DNA from: Polaromonas sp.
GTDB lineage: Bacteria; Pseudomonadota; Gammaproteobacteria; Burkholderiales; Burkholderiaceae_C
Direction of reading: 5' to 3'
Length of the DNA: 64,000 bases
NCBI RefSeq assembly: GCF_029945925.1
Contig: NZ_JAQSDN010000048.1
Span: 1-64,000, forward strand
The notes beneath the pieces are model-generated. The model did not search any database. It was not told the origin of the DNA and worked only from the letters and a program-made list of their open reading frames with translations. The position numbers were made by a program, and so were the translations under genes. Positions 33,623 through 42,232 of this stretch are shown piece by piece (position 1 is the stretch's first letter; every line of letters starts with the position of its first letter).

Positions 33623-34233
33623 CATTTGTTGCTCTCGCTACAGAGGATGAATTGAGCGAGGCGGTGGGCAAGCGTCTTTTGATCGATGCGGGCTATCAAC
33701 TTGAGCCAGCGCCACTGCTGCGCAGAAATGGATCCGGTTACCTGCGCTCCAAAATGGATAGTTGGTGCGAGATGGCCAAAAGAAAACCCGTTTTCTTGTT
33801 AACGGACCTCGATAGAACAGTCTGTCCAGCTGAATTACGCGCGGCTTGGATTGGCAATCGCAAACCATCTGAAAATCTTGTTATGCGTGTTGCCGTACAG
33901 GAGATTGAGGCTTGGATCTTGGCAGATCATCAGGCTTTGAAAACTATTGTCGGAAGTCGTGGATCGCTTCCAATGGACCCAGACGCGCTCCCAGACCCGA
34001 AGCAGTATTTTCTTCGACTTATCGCGAAGCAAGCGCGCCGGGAGATTCGAGAAGAATTAGTGGCAGATGCCGGAGCGATCGCAAGCCAAGGCATTGGATA
34101 CAACGCGCGACTTAGCCATTTAGTTTCCACGATATGGAGTCCCGAACGAGCGGCCCTCCGATCAAAAAGCCTACACAAAGCCCGAATTCGGCTCCGTGAA
34201 TTGGTTCACCGCATGCATCTCAATCAGGATTAA
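33619..34233 (+). CDS. TOPRIM/DUF4276-like partner protein
   Basis: 204-aa protein translationally coupled to the ATPase gene (ATGA overlap). An N-terminal acidic ALATEDELSEAVG (E9 region), a DxD at D63/D65 (VFLLTDLDR) and E95-x-E97 in VQEIEAWILAD match the acidic pattern of TOPRIM-type nucleases and the EiEAWlLaD motif I associate with DUF4276. It may provide the nuclease activity of the pair. A start at GTG six bases earlier is less likely. Stop lies 3 bp before ttcA. Base composition matches the ATPase gene, not the neighbours, so both arrived together. Confidence 0.75.
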   Translation: MTFVALATEDELSEAVGKRLLIDAGYQLEPAPLLRRNGSGYLRSKMDSWCEMAKRKPVFLLTDLDRTVCPAELRAAWIGNRKPSENLVMRVAVQEIEAWILADHQALKTIVGSRGSLPMDPDALPDPKQYFLRLIAKQARREIREELVADAGAIASQGIGYNARLSHLVSTIWSPERAALRSKSLHKARIRLRELVHRMHLNQD

Positions 34234-34236
34234 AAA

Positions 34237-35163
34237 ATGAACGCAAGATGGATTGAAGAGGATTCTGCCGTTGCAGCGACTTCCTCTGTAAAAATGAAGA
34301 TAGAACGCGAGGAACACAAGCTTGAAAAACGCCTGTGCCGCGAGGTGGGCCGCGCGATTGTCGACTTCAACATGATCGAGGAAGGCGACAAGGTCATGGT
34401 CTGCGTCTCGGGCGGCAAGGACAGCTACGCGATGCTGGACATCCTGCTCAAGCTGCAAAAACGCGCACCGATCAACTTCGAGCTGATCGCCGTCAACCTC
34501 GACCAGAAGCAACCCGGCTTTCCCGACCACATCCTGCCGCAGTACCTGGAAAAACTCGGTGTGCCTTTCCACATCGAGACGCAGGACACCTACAGCATCG
34601 TCAAGCGCGTGATCCCCGAAGGCAAGACCATGTGTTCGCTGTGTTCGCGCCTGCGCCGCGGCATTTTGTACCGGGTTGCCGAGGAGCTGGGCGCGACCAA
34701 GATCGCGCTGGGCCACCACCGCGACGACATGCTGCAGACCTTCTTTTTGAACATGTTTTTTGCTTCGCGCCTCAAGGGCATGCCGCCCAAGCTGGTCAGT
34801 GACACCGGCAAACACGTGGTGATCCGGCCCATGGCCTATGTGCCCGAGAAAGATCTCATCAAGTGGGCGCAGGTGCGCGACTTTCCGATCATCCCGTGTT
34901 CGCTGTGCGGCAGCCAGCAGAACCTGCAGCGCGTGCAGGTCGGCAACATGCTGCGCGAGTGGGACAAGAAATTCCCGGGGCGCCTGGAGAACATGTTCAC
35001 CTCGCTGCAAAACGTCGTGCCCTCGCACCTGATGGACGGCAAGCAGCACGACTTCAAGGGCATACGCAGCACCGGCATGCCGGACCCGGAAGGCGACAAG
35101 GCCTTTGACATGGAAGAGTTTTTTGAACCCGTCCGGCCCGGGCTGGGCGTCGTGACGCTGTAA
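34237..35163 (+). CDS. ttcA: tRNA 2-thiocytidine biosynthesis protein
   Basis: Iron-sulfur enzyme that thiolates C32 of tRNA using ATP. PP-loop motif [14 protein letters not shown] (about residue 58) and two CxxC pairs: C133/C136 ([12 protein letters not shown]) and C221/C224 ([12 protein letters not shown]). Length of 308 aa matches the family. The first 20 codons are unusually A+T-rich, like the upstream insert, but the N-terminal pattern still fits ttcA relatives, so the start is kept. The insert therefore ends immediately upstream of this gene. Confidence 0.94.
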   Translation: MNARWIEEDSAVAATSSVKMKIEREEHKLEKRLCREVGRAIVDFNMIEEGDKVMVCVSGGKDSYAMLDILLKLQKRAPINFELIAVNLDQKQPGFPDHILPQYLEKLGVPFHIETQDTYSIVKRVIPEGKTMCSLCSRLRRGILYRVAEELGATKIALGHHRDDMLQTFFLNMFFASRLKGMPPKLVSDTGKHVVIRPMAYVPEKDLIKWAQVRDFPIIPCSLCGSQQNLQRVQVGNMLREWDKKFPGRLENMFTSLQNVVPSHLMDGKQHDFKGIRSTGMPDPEGDKAFDMEEFFEPVRPGLGVVTL

Positions 35164-35194
35164 GTTTTACAAACCATTCAGACCTGGAGGCCTT

Positions 35195-35824
35195 ATGTCG
35201 AAAGCGCTGACAGCTATCATTTTTGCAGTAACCCTGGCAGGGCTGCTGGGCGGTTGCGCGAGCACCCGCATGGTCGGCAGTGAGGTCAACAGCTTCGCCC
35301 GATGGGCGCCGACACCGCCTGCGCCGGGCAGCAGCTACCGCTTCGAGCGTTTGCCCTCGCAGCAGTCGGACATGTCCCAGGCCCGGCTGGAAGGACTGAC
35401 CCAGGCCGCGCTGGCCAAAGTGGGCCTGCAGCACAACCCGCAGGCGGCGAGCCTGAGCGTGCAGGTCAGCGCCAGCTCCCAGCCCATGCTGCGCTCGCGC
35501 TGGGACGGTGGCTACTACCCATATGGCGGTGGTCCCAACATCTTCATCGGCGGCGGCAGCGGCGTGGGTGTCAGCAATGTTGGTGTGGGTTTCGGCTTCG
35601 GTTTTCCGCTGGGCGGCATGGACACGCCGATGTACCGGCGCGAAGTCAGCATCGTGATGCGCGAGCTGCGCAGCAACGTGGCCGTGTATGAAACACGCGC
35701 GGTCAGCGAGGAACCCTGGCTGGACACCGACCCGGTGCTGTCGGCCATGCTGGACGCCGCCCTGCGCGGCTTCCCCGTGCCGCCGGCCGGGCCGCGCCGC
35801 GTTAGCGTGGAAGTACCCCGCTAG
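35195..35824 (+). CDS. DUF4136-type lipoprotein
   Basis: 209-aa predicted lipoprotein: signal peptide with lipobox LLGGC, then a body of beta strands resembling DUF4136 (FERLPSQQSDMSQARLEGLT, later SVQVSASSQ) with a Gly-rich segment (IGGGSGVGVSNVGVGFGFGF) before the last third. Envelope protein of unknown role. A GGAGG sequence precedes the ATG by 8 bp. The gene stops a few bases before a copy of the G+C-rich repeat. Confidence 0.8.
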   Translation: MSKALTAIIFAVTLAGLLGGCASTRMVGSEVNSFARWAPTPPAPGSSYRFERLPSQQSDMSQARLEGLTQAALAKVGLQHNPQAASLSVQVSASSQPMLRSRWDGGYYPYGGGPNIFIGGGSGVGVSNVGVGFGFGFPLGGMDTPMYRREVSIVMRELRSNVAVYETRAVSEEPWLDTDPVLSAMLDAALRGFPVPPAGPRRVSVEVPR

Positions 35825-35827
35825 ATG

Positions 35828-35935
35828 TGGGCCCCCACGCTCGTCACTGCGTGTACTGCGCTGCCCCCCGAGGGGGCCGCTGCGCCTGCGGCCCGGCGGA
35901 GCCGGTTCCGCGGCCCCTGCTTGAAGGGGATGCTG
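35828..35935 (+). repeat. G+C-rich palindromic intergenic repeat
   Basis: CCCCCACGCTCGTCACTGCG lead, then CGAGGGGGCCGCTGCGCCTG and CGGAGCCGGTTCCGCGGCCC. Directly follows the DUF4136 stop. A separate short motif, TTCGTCCTGAGCCTGTCGAA, sits at about 35963-35982 and is also repetitive in this bacterial group, from memory. Confidence 0.85.
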
Positions 35936-36008
35936 TCCCAACGTTTGGGCACTGGTTTTCCGTTCGTCCTGAGCCTGTCGAAGGATGCTCCGAAAGGGGC
36001 GCTGCGCG

Positions 36009-36656
36009 GTGAGTGAATCCGCGCGCGTGCTGGCCATTCGCCATGGCGAAACCACCTGGAATGTGGATACCCGCATCCAGGGCCAGCTCGATGTCGGGCT
36101 CAACGACACCGGCCGCTGGCAGGCCGAGCGCCTGGCCCGCGCGCTGGCGGAAGAACCCATACGCGCCATTTACGCCAGCGACCTCGGGCGTGCCCATGAA
36201 ACGGCGATGGCGATCAGCCGCGTCTCCGGTGTGGCGGTCACCGCCGAACAAGGCCTGCGCGAGCGGCATTTCGGCGAATTCCAGGGCAAGACCTTTGCCG
36301 AGATCGAAGCCGTTCTGCCCGAGCAGGCCAGGCTCTGGCGCACACGCGACCCGGCTTTTGCCCCGACCGGCGGCGAGTCGCTGCTGCAGTTGCGCGAACG
36401 CGTGGTTGCCACCGCTGAAAACCTCGCGGCGCGCCATGCCGGCGAGCTGATCGTGCTGGTCGGCCACGGCGGCGTGATGGACGTGTTGTACCGGGCCGCG
36501 ACGCGGCTGGACATCCAGGCGCCGCGCACCTGGGCCCTGGGCAATGCGGCCATCAACCGCCTGCTCTGGACGCAGGACGGTTTCACCCTGGTCGGCTGGG
36601 CCGACACCCAGCACCTGGACAACGACAACAACCCCCTCGATGAAACGACGACCTGA
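36009..36656 (+). CDS. histidine phosphatase family protein (phosphoglycerate mutase-like)
   Basis: 215-aa enzyme of the histidine phosphatase superfamily: catalytic RHG motif in LAIRHGETTWNVDTRIQG, then IYASDLGRAHETAMAI, LRERHFGEFQGK and LIVLVGHGGVMDVLYR with the second catalytic His. It could act on a small phosphorylated metabolite; GpmB-type naming would over-claim. I choose the GTG that has AAGGGG 10 bp upstream over an ATG eight codons earlier that has no ribosome site. Its stop overlaps the start of the next gene (TGATG), so the two are coupled. Confidence 0.85.
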   Translation: MSESARVLAIRHGETTWNVDTRIQGQLDVGLNDTGRWQAERLARALAEEPIRAIYASDLGRAHETAMAISRVSGVAVTAEQGLRERHFGEFQGKTFAEIEAVLPEQARLWRTRDPAFAPTGGESLLQLRERVVATAENLAARHAGELIVLVGHGGVMDVLYRAATRLDIQAPRTWALGNAAINRLLWTQDGFTLVGWADTQHLDNDNNPLDETTT

Positions 36657-37783
36657 TGCACCTGCTGTCTGACCTGCTGGGCCGCCCTGCCGCGGCCATC
36701 GACACCCCCGCGCTGGTGATCGACCTCGACGCGATGGAGCGCAACCTGGACCGCATGGCGGCGTTCGCGGCGCAACACGGCGTCATGCTGCGGCCACACG
36801 CCAAGATGCACAAAAGCGCGACCCTGGCCAGGCTGCAGATGGCCCACGGCGCGGTCGGCGTCTGCGTTCAGAAAACCTCGGAGGCGGAAGCGCTGGCGGC
36901 GCTGGGCGTGAACAACATCTACATCAGCAACGAGGTGGTCTCGCCCTTCAAGCTCAAGCGCGTCATGTCGGTTGCCAGGGAGCTGCAGGCGCTGGGCGGC
37001 CAGCTGGCCATCGCGGTCGACAGCCTCGAGGGCCTGCGCCGGCTGGCCCAGGCTGCGCACGGCCAGCATGCGGCCATTCGTGTTTTCATCGAGATCGATG
37101 TCGGCCATGGGCGCTGCGGCCTGGCGCCCGGCACGCCCGCCGTCGCACTGGCCGATGAAATGGCGCTGCACCCGGCGTTGCAGTTTGGCGGTCTGCAGGC
37201 CTATCATGGACGCGCCCAGCATCTGCGCACCGTGGCCGAACGGCAGGCGGCGATTGCGCAGGTCATCACCCATGTGCAGGCCACCCGGGCCGCGCTGCAG
37301 GCGGCAGGCCACGCGGTGCCGTTGGTCACCGGCGCAGGCACCGGCACCTTTGCGCTGGAAACCGCCAGCGGCGTGTATGGCGAGTTGCAGGCGGGCTCCT
37401 ACCTGTTCATGGACCGCGACTACGCCGGCAACGAGCGCGACCCGGCGCAGCCGCCCTTCGAACACGCGCTGTTCGTCAAAAGCCAGGTCATGAGTGTCTG
37501 CGCCAGCCATGCGGTGGTGGATGCGGGGCACAAAAGCCATGCGATTGATTCGGGCCTGCCGGCGGTGCACGGCCTGGCGCTGGACTATGCCAACGGCGGC
37601 GACGAACACGGCATCCTGCGCGGCGCGGTGCTGCCGGCGCTGGGCGACACGGTGTGGCTGATCCCCGGCCACTGCGACCCGACCGTCAACCTGCACGACC
37701 ACCTGCTGGGCGTGCGCGGCGGTCTGGAACATGGCACGGTCGAGCAGATCATCAGGGTTGATGCCAGAGGCGCTTTGACCTGA
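36656..37783 (+). CDS. D-threonine aldolase / D-serine dehydratase-like PLP enzyme
   Basis: 375-aa fold-type III PLP enzyme. The lysine that should carry PLP is K50 in LRPHAKMHKS. The C-terminal metal-binding pattern (IPGHCDPTVNLHD) is typical of D-threonine aldolase and 3-hydroxy-D-aspartate aldolase relatives. It would cleave beta-hydroxy-D-amino acids to glycine and an aldehyde. It is coupled to the phosphatase gene and followed, 19 bp later, by the AGMO-YhhN fusion gene. The substrate is not determined by sequence. Confidence 0.85.
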   Translation: MHLLSDLLGRPAAAIDTPALVIDLDAMERNLDRMAAFAAQHGVMLRPHAKMHKSATLARLQMAHGAVGVCVQKTSEAEALAALGVNNIYISNEVVSPFKLKRVMSVARELQALGGQLAIAVDSLEGLRRLAQAAHGQHAAIRVFIEIDVGHGRCGLAPGTPAVALADEMALHPALQFGGLQAYHGRAQHLRTVAERQAAIAQVITHVQATRAALQAAGHAVPLVTGAGTGTFALETASGVYGELQAGSYLFMDRDYAGNERDPAQPPFEHALFVKSQVMSVCASHAVVDAGHKSHAIDSGLPAVHGLALDYANGGDEHGILRGAVLPALGDTVWLIPGHCDPTVNLHDHLLGVRGGLEHGTVEQIIRVDARGALT

Positions 37784-37802
37784 GCTGCGACAAAATGGCG
37801 GG

Positions 37803-39527
37803 ATGACCCCCAGCCAGATCATCGTCCTCGCCACCCCCGTCTTCTTTCTCCTGATTGCGATCGAATTCGCCTGGGGTTACGCGAAGGGCCGCAACACCTA
37901 CCGCCTGAACGACGCGATCAACAGCATCAGCCTGGGCATGCTGAGCCAGATCAGCGCGGTGTTCACCCGGCTGTTTCGCGTCGGCATCTACACCGCCATC
38001 TATTCGTCGGTCGCGCTGTTCCCCGACGAAGCCTTCTGGACCACCTGGTATGGCTGGCTGATCGCCCTGGTCTTTTACGACTTCTGCTACTACTGGCTGC
38101 ACCGCGCCGGCCATGAAAGCGCGGTCTTCTGGGCCGCGCATGTGGTGCACCACCAGAGCCAGGACTACAACCTCTCGACCGCGCTGCGCCAGACCAGCAG
38201 CGGCGCCCTGCTCGGCTGGATTTTCTACGTGCCGATGGCGATTGCCGGCGTGCCGCCGCTGGTCTTCGGCGTGGTGGTGCTGATCGACCTGCTCTACCAG
38301 TTCTGGGTGCACACCGAACACGTGCCCAAGCTCGGCTGGTTCGACCGCTGGTTCTGCTCGCCGTCCAACCACCGCGTGCACCACGCGGTCAACGACCACT
38401 ACCTCGACAGAAACTACGGCGGCATCCTGATCGTCTGGGACCGGCTCTTCGGCAGCTTCCGCGAGGAGGACGAAAAATGCATCTACGGCACACGCAGCCC
38501 GCTCAACAGCTGGGACCCGCTGTGGTCCAACGCCGAGGTCTACTGGGCCCTGGCCAAAGACGCCTGGCACGCCAGCAACTGGGGCGACAAGCTCCGCATC
38601 TGGTTCAAGCCGCCCGGTTGGCGCCCGGCCGATGTGGCCGCGCGTTTTCCGCGGCAGGCCTTTGACATCACGCGGCTGCAGCGTTACCACCCACCCATGA
38701 CCCGCGCCCTGATGTGGTTCGGCGCCGTGCAGTTTGTCGTGCTGTTGCAGGGCGTCGCCCTGTTCCTCTGGTACGCCGACAACCTGCCGGCCTTGCAGTC
38801 GGCCGTCTGGCTGGGGGTACTGGCCATCGGGCTCTGGGCCGTGGGTGCCGCGCTGCAGGGCCGCCTGACGATGACCGAGGTGCTGCTGATCGAGGCCGCG
38901 GCGCTGGCAACGGCGACCAGCGCCCTGGGGCTGGTGGAGCTGCACCGCGTGTTCAAGCCGCTGGCGCTTGGTTTTGCTCTTGTTTTTGTAGCTGCTCGCG
39001 CACACCCCATAAGGGCTGAGAGCCGATTTGATCTGATTTTGGGGGCAGGTCTGGTCTTTTCCCTCGCCGGCGATGTTCTCCTGATGTTTCCCGGCTTCTT
39101 CATCCCCGGCCTGCTGTCTTTCCTGGTCGCCCACCTGTTCTACATTGCCCTGTTCAAGCAGGGCCAGGCCTGGTTCCCCAGCCGGCGCGCGCTGGCCGCC
39201 ACCTTGGGCGTCGGTGCGCTGATGTACGCCTTCCTGTTTGCCGGGCTCAACCCGGTGCTGCGTTTTGCGGTGGCCGCCTACGTGATCGTGATTGCATTGA
39301 TGGCCGCGCAGGCCATCGGCCGGGCCACGGTGCTGCGTGACAAGGCTTCACTGGGCGTGGCCGTCGGTGCCGGCTTTTTCATGCTGAGCGACGCGCTGCT
39401 GGCCACCAACAAGTTCGCCCAGCCCCTGCCCATGGCACAGCTGTGGGTGCTGGGAACCTACTATCTCGCGCAAGTCCTGATCGTGCACAACGCGCGGCCT
39501 GCCACTGCAGGGCAGCGGGCGGGCTGA
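37803..39527 (+). CDS. fusion of sterol-desaturase/AGMO-like and YhhN domains
   Basis: 574-aa membrane protein. The N-terminal domain is a fatty-acid-hydroxylase/sterol-desaturase with the eight-His di-iron pattern: H100-RAG-H104, H113-VV-H116-H117 and H190-RV-H193-H194 (LHRAGHESAVFWAAHVVHHQ; NHRVHHAVNDHYLDRNYGG), closest to the alkylglycerol monooxygenase (TMEM195) type. The C-terminal 200 residues are a multi-helix YhhN/TMEM86 domain (LVFSLAGDVLLMFPGF, FMLSDALLATNKF), a family that includes lysoplasmalogenase. Both domains can act on ether-linked lipids, so an ether-lipid cleavage protein is inferred. A mini-repeat encodes the loop at the YhhN start. Confidence 0.85.
   Translation: MTPSQIIVLATPVFFLLIAIEFAWGYAKGRNTYRLNDAINSISLGMLSQISAVFTRLFRVGIYTAIYSSVALFPDEAFWTTWYGWLIALVFYDFCYYWLHRAGHESAVFWAAHVVHHQSQDYNLSTALRQTSSGALLGWIFYVPMAIAGVPPLVFGVVVLIDLLYQFWVHTEHVPKLGWFDRWFCSPSNHRVHHAVNDHYLDRNYGGILIVWDRLFGSFREEDEKCIYGTRSPLNSWDPLWSNAEVYWALAKDAWHASNWGDKLRIWFKPPGWRPADVAARFPRQAFDITRLQRYHPPMTRALMWFGAVQFVVLLQGVALFLWYADNLPALQSAVWLGVLAIGLWAVGAALQGRLTMTEVLLIEAAALATATSALGLVELHRVFKPLALGFALVFVAARAHPIRAESRFDLILGAGLVFSLAGDVLLMFPGFFIPGLLSFLVAHLFYIALFKQGQAWFPSRRALAATLGVGALMYAFLFAGLNPVLRFAVAAYVIVIALMAAQAIGRATVLRDKASLGVAVGAGFFMLSDALLATNKFAQPLPMAQLWVLGTYYLAQVLIVHNARPATAGQRAG
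38980..39034 (-). repeat. mini-repeat copy inside the AGMO-YhhN gene
   Basis: TTGTTTTTGTAGCTGCTCGC end, then ATAAGGGCTGAGAGCCGATT. In frame; it codes for a short loop (VAARAHPIRAESRFDL) between helices of the YhhN domain. Confidence 0.75.
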
Positions 39528-39649
39528 ACGCAAAGCCGCTCAGCACGCAAAGTGCATCTCGCGGCGATATGGAAGCGCTTCCGTCGGTGCGGGCCTACAG
39601 ATGGCGGCCCGCCGGGTTCCTATGCTTTTGCATTTCAACAGGAGTTTTC

Positions 39650-39889
39650 ATGCAAGAGCAATCCACCGACCGCCACCCCATCAGCAACCTTGAATATGAC
39701 TGGATCACGCTGATCCAGAACAAGGCGCAAGCGCTCATGGCCTACGACCAGTACATCAAGGATGCCGAGCAGGCTGGCTCCGCCGAATGCGCCGCATTTT
39801 TCCAGAAAGTGCACGACAGCGACAAGGCACAGCTGGCCGAGGCCAAGGGGCATCTGGTGGCCGTGCTTCAGGGAAAAATGGGCAAGTAG
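39650..39889 (+). CDS. small helical hypothetical protein
   Basis: 79-aa protein, strongly helical by composition (SNLEYDWITLIQNKAQALMA, KDAEQAGSAECAAFFQKVHD). AGGAG lies 7 bp before the ATG and coding bias is good. It may be a short ferritin-like or stress-related helical protein, but no family is recognised. It stands alone, 123 bp after the AGMO-YhhN gene and 48 bp from the convergent oxygenase gene. Confidence 0.7.
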   Translation: MQEQSTDRHPISNLEYDWITLIQNKAQALMAYDQYIKDAEQAGSAECAAFFQKVHDSDKAQLAEAKGHLVAVLQGKMGK

Positions 39890-39937
39890 GCGCAACACGC
39901 CCGGCCAGCCGCCGCCAGGCGGAGTTCGCCGGGACAG

Positions 39938-40678
39938 TCAGTCTGCCTGGCACCACCGACCGGACGCCGTGCACACACTGGCCGGTGCGCCGTTCAGCCA
40001 GACCTGCTCATCGCCCAGCAGCAAGGCGGTCGAAGGGTCGATGTCGAAGCTGATCCCCAGTGCCTGCCCGACAGCGGCGTTCTCCATGGGAAGCTCCCAG
40101 GTCAGGAACACCAGGCTGCAATCCTGCCCGGGCGGGAAATCGGCCGCATCAAAGCCAGGGCTGCGGCGCTTGATCACGGCATGCGGCTGACCGGTATCGA
40201 AGACCACCACCGTGCCCCGGCGCAGGGGAATGCGAAGACCTGTTGCCGGAAAATGCAGGTCCAGGCCCTTGTCCTCGCTCAGAAAGAGATTGCAGAAGGC
40301 CGCGCCACCATACGACACGCCATCGTGGTGGTACCTCGCGCCGCGGCAAGCCATCAAGGCGCCCTCAGAAGAAGCAAGCGCCTCGTGCAGACCCAGCGTG
40401 TGCGTCCAGTCCGACGCCGCCTGCACGCAGTGCTTGTAGTCCGGCCAGCGCGCACGCGCACGCACCAAAGGCAAGGCCTCGACGTCGCCGGGTTCCAGTT
40501 CCAGGTGTATCGAGATCTCCCTTTCCCAATCGGCCACGAGCCGGGCAGAGGGCGTAGGCACATCGACCGTGCCCGACAGCACAACATCACTCACGCTGCG
40601 GCTGCGCATGGCATCGCCACTGCGGAAATAGGCAACCAGGCGGTCTCGCACGCGGGGTGGTGGAAGGGGGGCGCTCAT
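39938..40678 (-). CDS. 2-oxoglutarate/Fe(II)-type oxygenase-like protein
   Basis: 246-aa protein with features of the double-stranded beta-helix oxygenases: the iron-binding HxD-like YHHDGVSYGGAAFCNLFLSE, a strand GTVVVFDTGQPHAVIKRR supplying the distal His and a possible 2OG-binding Arg. The N-terminal 70 residues are unusual. The start at ATG (MSAPLPPPRVRDRL) avoids an 11-codon extension. Substrate unknown; could be a small-molecule or protein hydroxylase. Confidence 0.7.
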   Translation of the reverse strand: MSAPLPPPRVRDRLVAYFRSGDAMRSRSVSDVVLSGTVDVPTPSARLVADWEREISIHLELEPGDVEALPLVRARARWPDYKHCVQAASDWTHTLGLHEALASSEGALMACRGARYHHDGVSYGGAAFCNLFLSEDKGLDLHFPATGLRIPLRRGTVVVFDTGQPHAVIKRRSPGFDAADFPPGQDCSLVFLTWELPMENAAVGQALGISFDIDPSTALLLGDEQVWLNGAPASVCTASGRWCQAD

Positions 40679-40941
40679 CTGCACCAGTGTAGTCAGGCGG
40701 CGCGAGTCCACGAGCGAGGGTAAGGCCGCAGAGCTGGCCTAAACGCAGCAGTTGCCTGAGAATGGCACACCTTGAACTGAAATCGTGACAGCCACTTTGT
40801 CAATGAACACGTAATCAATTAGGTCAACCGTATGACTACAACCAGCTTTTTAGATTTTTCTGCGCCGTGTTGTCTGGCAAGCTGCCATGTTATTCCGCGC
40901 TTTTGCGGGGTATATCAAAGTTAGATTTCACGAACACGTGC

Positions 40942-41781
40942 ATGCCGACACAAGCCGCAATCACCGCCCTTTCACCGTCATCTACCGCTTCCATGGTGAA
41001 GCCGGCGCAGTCCGCCGCATCTGCCATTGACGCTGCAAACTCTGTCACTTCGGGCTCGTCGCCGGCTGACCTAGTCACTCTAATCAAGCCCTTCACCGCG
41101 GATGCGCTGGCGAATGGGTTCGCGACGTTAGTCGGAGCATTGGTGGGCGCAATGCTCGCCTACGCTTTGCAGCGCCGTTTTCAACGGTCGCTGGAGCTCA
41201 AGGGCGAATTGACCTCAGCACACCGCCTGATGTTCGCGTTGCTTCAGCAGATAAACACCATCGTGCTCATTCAGCGCGACTACGTATTCGGCGAACTGAA
41301 GAATCCCGGCAGGTTTCTTTCCATTCCGGCCACACCGGCCTTCGACACTGGGAAAAACGTGTTGGAGCTGCCAGAGCTTGCCTTCTTGTTAGGCTCTAAG
41401 GCGGGCCGGGCAATCCTGTACGACTTCTACTTGGCTCAAGAGAACTATGTCGAAGCGCTGAATCAGTGGAATCTCCGGTCCGCGTTGCATCTGGAAAAGA
41501 TTCAGCCGGCGTTCGCAGCGTCGGGCATCCCGATGGGCGCAACCGTGACTGAGGCCGATCTGCAACGAGCCCTCGGCGCACATCATTTCGGAGCAATTGT
41601 GAACTCCACGAACAACACCATTGATTCCCTGAAGAGGGCATTCGAACGGCTTGCCGCCGTGAAGAAGCAGGCTCGACCGTATTTGGTGAAACGCTTCGAT
41701 ACTGACGACTTTACGGAATTCGATTTTCCCGACACCTACGGCCTGACTGACGCCGGCGCGGCGGCAAAGGCTACCCCGTGA
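40942..41781 (+). CDS. hypothetical protein in a putative integron cassette
   Basis: 279-aa protein with one membrane helix (ALANGFATLVGALVGAMLAY) after a Ser/Ala-rich N-terminus, then a helical cytoplasmic domain ending in a Gly/Asp-rich tail. No family is recognised. The gene begins 16 bp after a GTTAGAT core-like site and ends one base before the ATCTAAC that starts an attC-like element, the geometry of an integron gene cassette. An earlier ATG 25 codons upstream would start before the putative recombination point. Confidence 0.65.
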   Translation: MPTQAAITALSPSSTASMVKPAQSAASAIDAANSVTSGSSPADLVTLIKPFTADALANGFATLVGALVGAMLAYALQRRFQRSLELKGELTSAHRLMFALLQQINTIVLIQRDYVFGELKNPGRFLSIPATPAFDTGKNVLELPELAFLLGSKAGRAILYDFYLAQENYVEALNQWNLRSALHLEKIQPAFAASGIPMGATVTEADLQRALGAHHFGAIVNSTNNTIDSLKRAFERLAAVKKQARPYLVKRFDTDDFTEFDFPDTYGLTDAGAAAKATP

Positions 41782-41782
41782 A

Positions 41783-41863
41783 ATCTAACAAATTGATCGA
41801 CACGGACGTCCTGGCGTCCGGCTTCGCCGACCAACTGTCCGCCAGTCATCTCCGACGTTAGAC
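41783..41863 (+). other. attC-like recombination site
   Basis: An 81-bp imperfect hairpin whose ends are ATCTAAC (matching RYYYAAC) and GTTAGAC (matching GTTRRRY), the core sites of integron attC elements. Inside are paired arms CTGGCG/CGCCAG and CGGC/GCCG around a TTC loop, plus GGA/TCC flanks. A second core-like GTTAGAT lies at 40920-40926, at the left border of the cassette gene. No intI gene is in the window, so this may be a cassette captured at a secondary site. Confidence 0.65.
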
Positions 41864-41872
41864 GCTCACTCC

Positions 41873-42133
41873 ATGTCCATCGCCGATCTTCCGAACCTGG
41901 GACCCAAGTCGCAGCAAATGCTGGCGCTCGCTGGTGTTACCTCCGTTGAGCAGCTGAGGTCCTTGGGGTCGGTTGCGACTTATGCACTGGTAAAGCGCAG
42001 CGGTGGAAATCCAAGCCTGAATCTCTTGTGGGCCCTGGAGGGCGTGCTGACCGGCCTTCCCTGGCAGGTGGTCGCCAGGGACCATCGGACAAGTCTCCTC
42101 CTGGCGCTGGACGACCATGAGCAACAGGCATAG
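41873..42133 (+). CDS. TfoX C-terminal-domain protein
   Basis: 86-aa protein that consists only of a TfoX C-terminal (helix-hairpin-helix-like) domain: LPNLGPKSQQMLALAGVTSV, then LRSLGSVATYALVKRSG and NLLWALEGVLTGLPWQ. It starts 9 bp after the GTTAGAC core, as a cassette-borne gene would, but no attC follows its stop. It may be the second cassette, whose own attC has decayed. The TfoX_C role in isolation is unknown. Confidence 0.75.
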   Translation: MSIADLPNLGPKSQQMLALAGVTSVEQLRSLGSVATYALVKRSGGNPSLNLLWALEGVLTGLPWQVVARDHRTSLLLALDDHEQQA

Positions 42134-42232
42134 CCAGTCGGGCGAGATTGCTGAGCCCATACGCTGGTGACTGCCTTCTGAGAACGCTCCGAAATAACCA
42201 CATTTCCACTCTTCCCCAGCGCCACTCCGGGA

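Noticed and set aside
35205-35235. Mini-repeat copy in the DUF4136 signal peptide (CAGCTATCATTTTTGCAGTA)
   Set aside because: Resembles the palindromic end but the rest of the element is missing and the residues serve as a normal signal peptide.
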